Positions 55,656 through 64,000 of a DNA stretch of 64,000 nt are shown piece by piece; position 1 is the stretch's first letter, and each line of letters starts with the position of its first letter. The notes below the pieces were generated by a model, which had not been told where the DNA came from, made no database searches, and worked only from the letters and a program-made list of their open reading frames with translations. The position numbers were made by a program, and so were the translations under genes. The DNA is taken from contig JAWQEG010000491.1 of NCBI GenBank assembly GCA_033782935.1, positions 868,001 through 932,000 of the forward strand, read 5' to 3'. The stretch is from Petrolisthes cinctipes. Lineage: Eukaryota; Arthropoda; Malacostraca; Decapoda; Porcellanidae.

Positions 55656-58600
55656 TGTTTTAAGCCTGTATTTTAAAAACATTCTAGCACTGAGTAGGCA
55701 TTTGCAGATTGCCTAAGGGACACAAAAATATCGAATTTTCGGTGTTTTGAGCCTGAATTTTAGATATAAACGGGTACAGAAGATGCATGCACATATCGAC
55801 TTTTTGCACTTAAAATATCGATTTGGAGCATGTTTTTGGTCTGTATCTTGAAAACATTCTTGCAAGGAGTAGGCATGTACAGATCGCTTTTGGGACCCAA
55901 AAATATCGAATTTTCGGGTGTTTTGAACTTGAATTAGGGATATACACGTGTACAGAAGATGCTTACACATATTGACTTTGGGCACATAAAATATCGATTT
56001 TCAGCATGTTTTGGGCCTGTATTTTAAAAACACTCTAACACGGAGTATGCACGTACAGATTGCATCTGGGACCCAAAAATATCGAATTTTCGAGTGTTTT
56101 GAACCTGAATTTGGGATATAGACGGTTACAGAAGATGCATACACATATTGACTTTGGGCAGCTAAAATATCGATTTTCAGCATATTTTAGGCCTGTAATT
56201 TGAAAATACTCTAACACGGAGTATGCATGTACACATTGCTATTGGGACCCAAAAATATCGAATATTCGGGTGTTTTGAGTCTGAATTTGAGATATAAACG
56301 GGTACAGAAGATGCATACACATATCGACTTTGGGCACCCAAAATATCGATTTTGAGCATGTTTTGGGCCTGTATTTTTAAAATACTCTAACACTGAGTAG
56401 ACACGTACAGATTGCTTCTGGAACCCAAATAAATCGAATTTTAGGGTGTTCTGAGCCTGAATTTGAGTTATGAACGGGTACAGAAGATTCATGCACATAT
56501 CGACTTTGAGAACCTAAAATATCGATTTTTAGCATGTTTTGGGCCTGTATTTTGAAAATACTATAGCACGGTGTAGACATGTACAGATCGCTTCAGGGAC
56601 ACAAAAATATCGATTTTTGGGGGGTTTTGAGCCTGAATTTGAGATATAAACGGATACAGAAGATGCATGCTCATATCGACTTTGGCACCCAAAATATCGA
56701 TTTTTAGTATGTTTTCGGCGTATAATTTAAAAAATATTCTAGCAATGAGTAGGCATGTACAGATCGCTTCTGAGACCCAAAAATATCGAATTTTTGAGGT
56801 TTTGAGCCAGAATTTGGGATATAACCGGGTACAGAGGATGCATGCACATATCGACTTTTTGCACCTAAAATATCGATTTTTAGCATGTTTTGGGTCTGTA
56901 TCTTGAACAAATTCTAGCAAGAAGTAGGCATGTACAGATTGCTTCTGGGACCAAAAAATATCGAATTTTCGAGTGTTTTGAACCTGAATTTGGGATATAG
57001 ACGGATACAGAAGATGCTTACACATATTGACTTTGGGCAGCTAAAATATCGATTTTCAGCATGTTTTAGGCCTGTACTTTGAAAATACTCTAACACGGAG
57101 TATGCATGTACACATTGCATTTGGGACCCAAAAATATCGAATATTCGGGTGTTTTGAGTCTGAATTTGAGATATAAACGGGTACAGAAGATGCATGCCCA
57201 TATCGACTTTGGGCACCTAAAATATCGATTTTAAGCATGTTTTAGGCCTGTATTTTTAAAAATACTCTAACACTGAGTAGACACGTACAGATCGCTTCTG
57301 GAACCCAAATAAATCGAATTTTAGGGTGTTCTGAGCCTGAATTTGAGATATAAACGGGTACAGAAGATGCATGCACATATCGACTTTTTTGCACCTAAAA
57401 TATCGATTTTGAGCATGTTTTGGGTCTGTATCTTGAAAAAATTCTAGCAAGGAGTAGGCATGTACAGATCGCTTTTGGGACCCAAAAATACCGAATTTTC
57501 TGGTGTTTTGAACCTGAATTTGGGATATAAACGGATTCAGAAGATGCATGCACATATCGACTTTGGGCACCTAAAATATCGATTTTTAGCATGTTTTGGG
57601 CCTGTATTTTGAAAATACTATAGCACGGTGTAGACATGTACAGATCGCTTCTGGGACACAAAAATATCGAATTTTCGGGTGTTTTGAGCCTGAATTTGTG
57701 ATATAAACGGATACAGAAGATGCATGTACATATCGACTTTGGGCACCTAAAATATCGATTTTGAGCATGTTTTAAGCCTGTATTTTAAAAACATTCTAGC
57801 ACTGAGTAGGCATGTGCAGATTGCCTAAGGGACACAAAAATATCGAATTTTCGGTGTTTTGAGCCTGAATTTTAGATATAAACGGGTACAGAAGATGCAT
57901 GCACATATCGACTTTTTGCACTTAAAATATCGATTTGGAGCATGTTTTTGGTCTGTATCTTGAAAACATTCTTGCAAGGAGTAGGCATGTACAGATCGCT
58001 TTTGGGACCCAAAAATATCGAATTTTCGGGTGTTTTGAACTTGAATTAGGGATATACACGTGTACAGAAGATGCTTACACATATTGACTTTGGGCACATA
58101 AAATATCGATTTTCAGCATGTTTTGGGCCTGTATTTTAAAAACACTCTAATACGGAGTATGCACGTACAGATTGCATCTGGGACCCAAAAATATCGAATT
58201 TTCGAGTGTTTTGAACCTGAATTTGGGATATAGACGGTTACAGAAGATGCATACACATATTGACTTTGGGCAGCTAAAATATCGATTTTCAGCATATTTT
58301 AGGCCTGTAATTTGAAAATACTCTAACACGGAGTATGCATGTACACATTGCTATTGGGACCCAAAAATATCGAATATTCGGGTGTTTTGAGTCTGAATTT
58401 GAGATATAAACGGGTACAGAAGATGCATACACATATCGACTTTGGGCACCCAAAATATCGATTTTGAGCATGTTTTGGGCCTGTATTTTTAAAATACTCT
58501 AACACTGAGTAGACACGTACAGATTGCTTCTGGAACCCAAATAAATCGAATTTTAGGGTGTTCTGAGCCTGAATTTGAGTTATGAACGGGTACAGAAAAT

Positions 58601-59780
58601 GCATGCACATATCGACTTTGAGCACCTAAAATATCGATTTTTAGCATGTTTTGGGCCTGTATTTTGAAAATACTATAGCACGGTGTAGACATGTACAGAT
58701 CGCTTCAGGGACACAAAAATATCGATTTTTGGGGGGTTTTGAGCCTGAATTTGAGATATAAACGGATACAGAAGATGCATGCTCATATCGACTTTGGCAC
58801 CCAAAATATCGATTTTTAGTATGTTTTCGGCGTATAATTTAAAAAATATTCTAGCAATGAGTAGGCATGTACAGATCGCTTCTGAGACCCAAAAATATCG
58901 ATTTTTTGAGGTTTTGAGCCAGAATTTGGGATATAACCGGGTACAGAGGATGCATGCACATATCGACTTTTTGCACCTAAAATATCGATTTTTAGCATGT
59001 TTTGGGTCTGTATCTTGAACAAATTCTAGCAAGAAGTAGGCATGTACAGATTGCTTCTGGGACCCAAAAATATCGAATTTTCGAGTGTTTTGAACCTGAA
59101 TTTGGGATATAGACGGATACAGAAGATGCTTACACATATTGACTTTGGGCAGCTAAAATATCGATTTTCAGCATGTTTTAGGCCTGTACTTTGAAAATAC
59201 TCTAACACGGAGTATGCATGTACACATTGCATTTGGGACCCAAAAATATCGAATATTCGGGTGTTTTGAGTCTGAATTTGAGATATAAACGGGTATAGAA
59301 GATGCATGCCCATATCGACTTTGGGCACCTAAAATATCGATTTTAAGCATGTTTTAGGCCTGTATTTTTAAAAATACTCTAACACTGAGTAGACAAGTAC
59401 AGATCGCTTCTGGAACCCAAATAAATCGAATTTTAGGGTGTTCTGAGCCTGAATTTGAGATATAAACGGGTACAGAAGATGCATGCACATATCGACTTTT
59501 TTGCACCTAAAATATCGATTTTGAGCATGTTTTGGGTCTGTATCTTGAAAAAATTCTAGCAAGGAGTATGCATGTACAGATCGCTTTTGGGACCCAAAAA
59601 TACCGAATTTTCTGGTGTTTTGAACCTGAATTTGGGATATAAACGGATTCAGAAGATGCATGCACATATCGACTTTGGGCACCTAAAATATCGATTTTTA
59701 GCATGTTTTGGGCCTGTATTTTGAAAATACTATAGCACGGTGTAGACATGTACAGATCGCTTCTGGGACACAAAAATATC
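55656..59780. repeat. 2,112-bp (12-monomer) higher-order unit in two copies
   Basis: Bases 55656-57668 match 57768-59780 at offset 2,112 with very few changes, exactly twelve monomers. An older partial relative at 53430-54500 is offset by 2,283 bp. After the shared part, the second copy runs into sequence matching 38758 and 46153, tying this region to the 6.3-kb units. Confidence 0.85.
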
Positions 59781-60555
59781 GATTTTTTGGGTGTTTTGAG
59801 CCTGAATTTGAGATATAAACGGGTACAGAAGATGCATGCACATATCGACTTTGGCACCCAAAATATCGATTTTTAGTATGTTTTTGCCGTATAATTTGAA
59901 AATTTTCTAGCACTGAGTAGGCATGTACAGATCGCTTCTGGGACCCAAAAATATCGAATTTTCGGGTGTTTTGAGCCAGAATTTGGGATATAACCGGGTA
60001 CAGAGGATGCATGCACATATATATCGACTTTTTGAACCTAAAATATCGATTTTGAGCATGTTTTGTGTCTGTATCTTGACAAAATTCTAGCAAGGAGTAG
60101 GCATGTACAGATCGCTTCTGGGACCCAAAAATACCGAATTTTCTGGTGTTTTGAACCTGAATTTGGGATATAAACGGGTACAGAAGATGCATACACATAT
60201 TGACTTTGGGCACCTAAAATATAGATTTTCAGCATGTTTTGGGCCTGTATTTTGAAAATACATTAACACGGAGTAGGCATGTACAGATCGCTTCTGGGAA
60301 CCAAAAATATCGACTTTTCGGGTGTTTTGAGCCTGAATTTGAGATATAAACGGATTCAGAAGATGCATGCACATATCGACTTTGGGCACCTAAAATATCG
60401 ATTTTTAACATGTTTTGGGCCTGTATTTTAAAAATAATCTAACACGGAGTAGGCATGTACAGATCGCTTGTGGTACACAAAAATATCGATTTTTTGGGTG
60501 TTTTGAGCCTGAATTTGAGATATAAACGGGTACAGAAGATGCATGCACATATCGA

Positions 60556-63032
60556 CTTTGGGCACCCAAAATATCGATTTTGAGCATGTTTTGGGCCTGT
60601 ATTTTTAAAATACTCCAACACTGAGTAGACACGTATAGATCGCTTCTGGAACCCAAATAAATCGAATTTTAGGGTGTTCTGAGCCTGAATTTGAGATATG
60701 AACGGGTACAGAAGATGCATGCACATATCGACTTTGGGCACCAAAAATATCGATTTTGAGCATGTTTTTTGCCTGTATTTTGAAATTACTATAGCACGGT
60801 GTCGACATGTACAGATCGCTTCTGGGACCCAAAAATATTGAATTTTCGGGTGTTTTGAGCCTGAATTTGTGATATAAACGGGTACAGAAGGTGCATGCAC
60901 TTATCGACTTTGGACACCTAAAATATCGATTTATAGCATGTTTTAAGCCTGTATTTTAAAAACATTCTAGCACTGAGTAGGCATGTGCAGATTGCTTAAG
61001 GGACCCAGAAATATCGAATTTTCGGAGTTTTGAGCCTGAATTTGAGATATAAACGGGTACAGAAGATGCATGCACATATCGACTTGGGCACCCAAAATAT
61101 CGATTTTTTGTATGTTTTCAGCTTATAATTTGAAAATATTCTAGCACTGAGTAGGCATGTACAGATCGCTTCTCGGACCCAAAAATATCGAATTTTCGTG
61201 TGTTTTGAGCCAGAATTTGGGATATAACCGGGTACAGAGGATGCATGCACATATCGACTTTTTGCACCTAAAATATCGATTTTGAGCATGTTTTGGGTCT
61301 GTATCTTGAAAAAATTCTAGCAAGGAGTAGGCATGTACAGATCGCTTCTGGGACCCAAAAATACCGAATTTTCTGGGGTTTTGAACCTGAATTTGGGATA
61401 TAGACGGGTACAGAAGATGCATACTCATATTGACTTTGGGCACCTAATATATAGATTTTCAGCATGTTTTGGGCTTGTATTTTGAAAATACATTAACACG
61501 GAGTAGGCATGTACAGATCGCTTCTGGGACCCACATCATCGAATTTTCGGGTGTTTTGAGCCTGAATTTGTGATATAAACGGATACAGAAGATGCATGTA
61601 CATATCGACTTTGGGCACCTAAAATATCGATTTTGAGCATGTTTTGGGCCGGTATTTTGAAAATACTCTAACACGGAGTAGGCATGTACAGATCGTTTCT
61701 GGGACACAAAAATATCGATTTTTTTGGTGTTTTGAGCCTGAATTTGAGATATCGGGTTCAGAAGATGCATGCACATATCGACTTTGGACACCTAAAATAT
61801 CGATTTATAGCATGTTTTAAGCCTGTATTTTAAAAACATTCTAGCACTGAGTAGGCATGTGCAGATTGCTTAAGGACCAAAAAATATCGAATTTTCGGAG
61901 TTTTGAGCCTGAATTTGAGATATAAACGGGTACAGAAGATGCATGCACATATCGACATTTTGCACTTAAAATATCGATTTTTAACATGTTTTGGGTCTGT
62001 ATCTTGAAAACATTCTAGCAAAAAAAATCGAATTTTCTGGTGTTTTGAACCTGAATTAGGGATATACACGTGTACAGAGGATGCATACACATTTTGACTT
62101 TGGGCACCCAAAATATCGATTTTGAGCATGTTTTGGGCCTGTATTTTTAAAATACTCCAACACTGAGTAGACACGTATAGATCGCTTCTGGGACCCAAAT
62201 AAATCGAATTTTAGTGTGTTCTGAGCCTGAATTTGAGATATGAACGGGTACAGAAGATGCATGCACATATCGACTTTGGGCACCTAAAATATCGATTTTG
62301 AGCATGTTTTTTGCCTGTATTTTGAAATTACTATAGCACGGTGTCGACATGTACAGATCGCTTCTGGGACCCAAAAATATTGAATTTTCGGGTGTTTTGA
62401 GCCTGAATTTGTGATATAAACGGGTACAGAAGATGCATGCACTTATCGACTTTGGACACCTAAAATATCGATTTATAGCATGTTTTAAGCCTGTATTTTA
62501 AAAACATTCTAGCACTGAGTAGGCATGTGCAGATTGCTTAAGGGACCCAGAAATAACGAATTTTCGGAGTTTTGAGCCTGAATTTGAGATATAAACGGGT
62601 ACAGAAGATGCATGCACATATCGACTTTGGCACCCAAAATATAGATTTTTTGTATGTTTTCAGCTTATAATTTGAAAATATTCTAGCACTGAGTAGGCAT
62701 GTACAGATCGCTTCTCGGACCCAAAAATATCGAATTTTCGGGTGTTTTGAGCCAGAATTTGGGATATAACCGGGTACAGAGGATGCATGCACATATCGAC
62801 TTTTTGCACCTAAAATATCGATTTTGAGCATGTTTTGGGTCTGTATCTTGAAAAAATTCTAGCAAGGAGTAGGCATGTACAGATCGCTTCTGGGACCCAA
62901 AAATACCGAATTTTCTGGTGTTTTGAACGTGAATTTGGGATATAGACGGGTACAGAAGATGCATACTCATATTGACTTTGGGCACCTAATATATAGATTT
63001 TCAGCATGTTTTGGGCTTGTATTTTGAAAATA
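60556..63032. repeat. 1,542-bp-offset duplication near the right edge
   Basis: Bases 60556-61490 correspond to 62098-63032. A further 881-bp (five-monomer) offset links 62683-63007 with 63564-63888. Private variants such as CTCGGACCCAAAAATATCG and TAATATATAGATTTTCAGC are shared. Part of the later copy has been replaced by other monomer types between 63,040 and 63,500. Confidence 0.78.
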
Positions 63033-64000
63033 CTCTAACACGGAGTAGGCATGTACACATTGCTTTTGGGACCCAAAAATATCGAATATTCGGGTTTTTT
63101 TAAGTCTGAATTTGAGATATAAACGGGTATAGAAGATGCATGCACATATCGACTTTGGGCACCCAAAATATCGATTTTGAGAATGTTTTGGGCCTGTATT
63201 TTTAAAATACTCTAACACTGAGTAGACACGTACAGATCGCTTCTGGAACCCAAAGAAATCGAATTTTAGGGTGTTCTGAGCCTGAATTTGAGATATGAAC
63301 GGGTACAGAAGATGCATGCACATATCGACTTTGGGCACCTAAAATATCGATTTTGAGCATGTTTTGGGCCTGTATTTTGAAAATACTATAGCACGGTGTA
63401 GACATGTACAAATCGCTTCTGGGACACAAAAATATCGATTTTTTGGGGTGTTTTGAGCCTGAATTTGAGATATAAACGGGTACAGAAGATGCATGCACAT
63501 ATCGACTTTGGCACCCAAAATATCGATTTTTTGTATGTTTTCAGCTTATAATTTGAAAATATTCTAGCACTGAGTAGGCATGTACAGATCGCTTCTCGGA
63601 CCCAAAAATATCGAATTTTCGGGTGTTTTGAGACAGAATTTGGGATATAACCGGGTACAGAGGATGCATGCACATATCGACTTTTTGCACCTAAAATATC
63701 GATTTTGAGCATGTTTTGGGTCTGTATCTTGAAAAAATTCTAGCAAGGAGTAGGCATGTACAGATCGCTTCTGGGACCCAAAAATACCGAATTTTCTGGT
63801 GTTTTGAACCTGAATTTGGGATATAGACGGGTACAGAAGATGCATACTCATATTGACTTTGGGCACCTAATATATAGATTTTCAGCATGTTTTGGGCTTG
63901 TATTTTGAAAATACATTAACACGGAGTAGGCATGTACATATCGCTTCTGGGACCCAAAAATATCGAATTTTCGGGTGTTTTGAGCCTGAATTTGTGATAT

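Larger units (their letters stand above)
47130..62150. repeat. truncated ~141-bp monomer lineage
   Basis: A deletion of about 35 bp joins TTCTAGCAA directly to AAAAATCGAATTTTCTGG (or AAAAACTCG). Junctions lie near 47250, 48271, 49990, 50485, 52032 and 62020. The parental full-length form, reading GCAAGGAGTAGGC...CCCCAAAAAATCG, is at about 36860-36910 and 43200-43240. All truncated copies share the same breakpoint, so they descend from one event. The coordinates given here span the region, not one continuous repeat. Confidence 0.88.
29085..64000. repeat. 176-bp tandem satellite array, right block
   Basis: About 198 monomers without any other insertion, reaching the window edge, so the array continues beyond it. 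Orientation is constant throughout. Most of the window's large higher-order duplications lie here. Each monomer contains a near-perfect dyad, GTATTTTGAAAATAC, and an 8-bp palindrome, TGCATGCA. I see no genes, RNA genes or non-satellite islands. Confidence 0.98.

Noticed and set aside
29085..64000. A CRISPR array
   Set aside because: The repeats are contiguous monomers without unique spacers, the unit is 176 bp, and the context is eukaryotic.

Overview
This window is eukaryotic, almost certainly metazoan. It is a long tandem satellite array with two separate retrotransposon insertions and no host gene that I can support. The satellite is AT-rich with a monomer of about 176 bp. It fills 1-4311, 11761-23297 and 29085-64000, about 80% of the window. 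A DIRS-type tyrosine-recombinase retrotransposon together with a Gmr1-like Ty3/Gypsy element would suit an aquatic invertebrate (decapods are known to be rich in DIRS elements) or a deuterostome. Nothing here fixes the species.

Element 1 (4309-11760, minus strand, GC-rich) is a structurally complete DIRS-like retrotransposon. Read 5' to 3' on the minus strand it has: an inverted terminal repeat (11543-11760), a spliced gag-like gene (10764-8366) with two GT-AG introns, a reverse transcriptase/RNase H frame with a methyltransferase-like tail (8187-6277), an overlapping tyrosine recombinase (6283-5297), a poly(A) signal, an internal complementary region (4723-4622), and the other terminal repeat with a 40-bp extension (4568-4312). 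The internal complementary region carries the complement of the two element ends joined through ATT. This predicts integration at an AAT trinucleotide without target duplication, and both junctions with the satellite show exactly that. A 10-C run in gag carries an apparent frameshift.

Element 2 (23298-29084, plus strand) is a Ty3/Gypsy LTR retrotransposon. It has two 539-bp LTRs that read as identical, a perfect 5-bp target duplication (CATGT), a primer-binding site and a polypurine tract. It has a gag-protease frame with a SCAN-like capsid and CCHC knuckle, followed in the same frame, after one UGA codon, by integrase, reverse transcriptase and RNase H. Integrase lying before reverse transcriptase is the diagnostic order of the Gmr1 clade. 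The reverse-transcriptase catalytic box reads YFDN instead of YxDD.

The satellite shows nested higher-order structure. Multi-monomer blocks repeat at about 494 bp, 704 bp, 1,021 bp, 1.76 kb, 2.11 kb and 6.3 kb, some of them identical by eye. A truncated monomer of about 141 bp recurs at least six times between 47 and 62 kb and marks one amplifying lineage. Each transposon lies inside a higher-order block whose sister copy lacks it, so both insertions appear younger than those duplications. The many open frames across the satellite are by-products of the repeat and are not annotated as genes.
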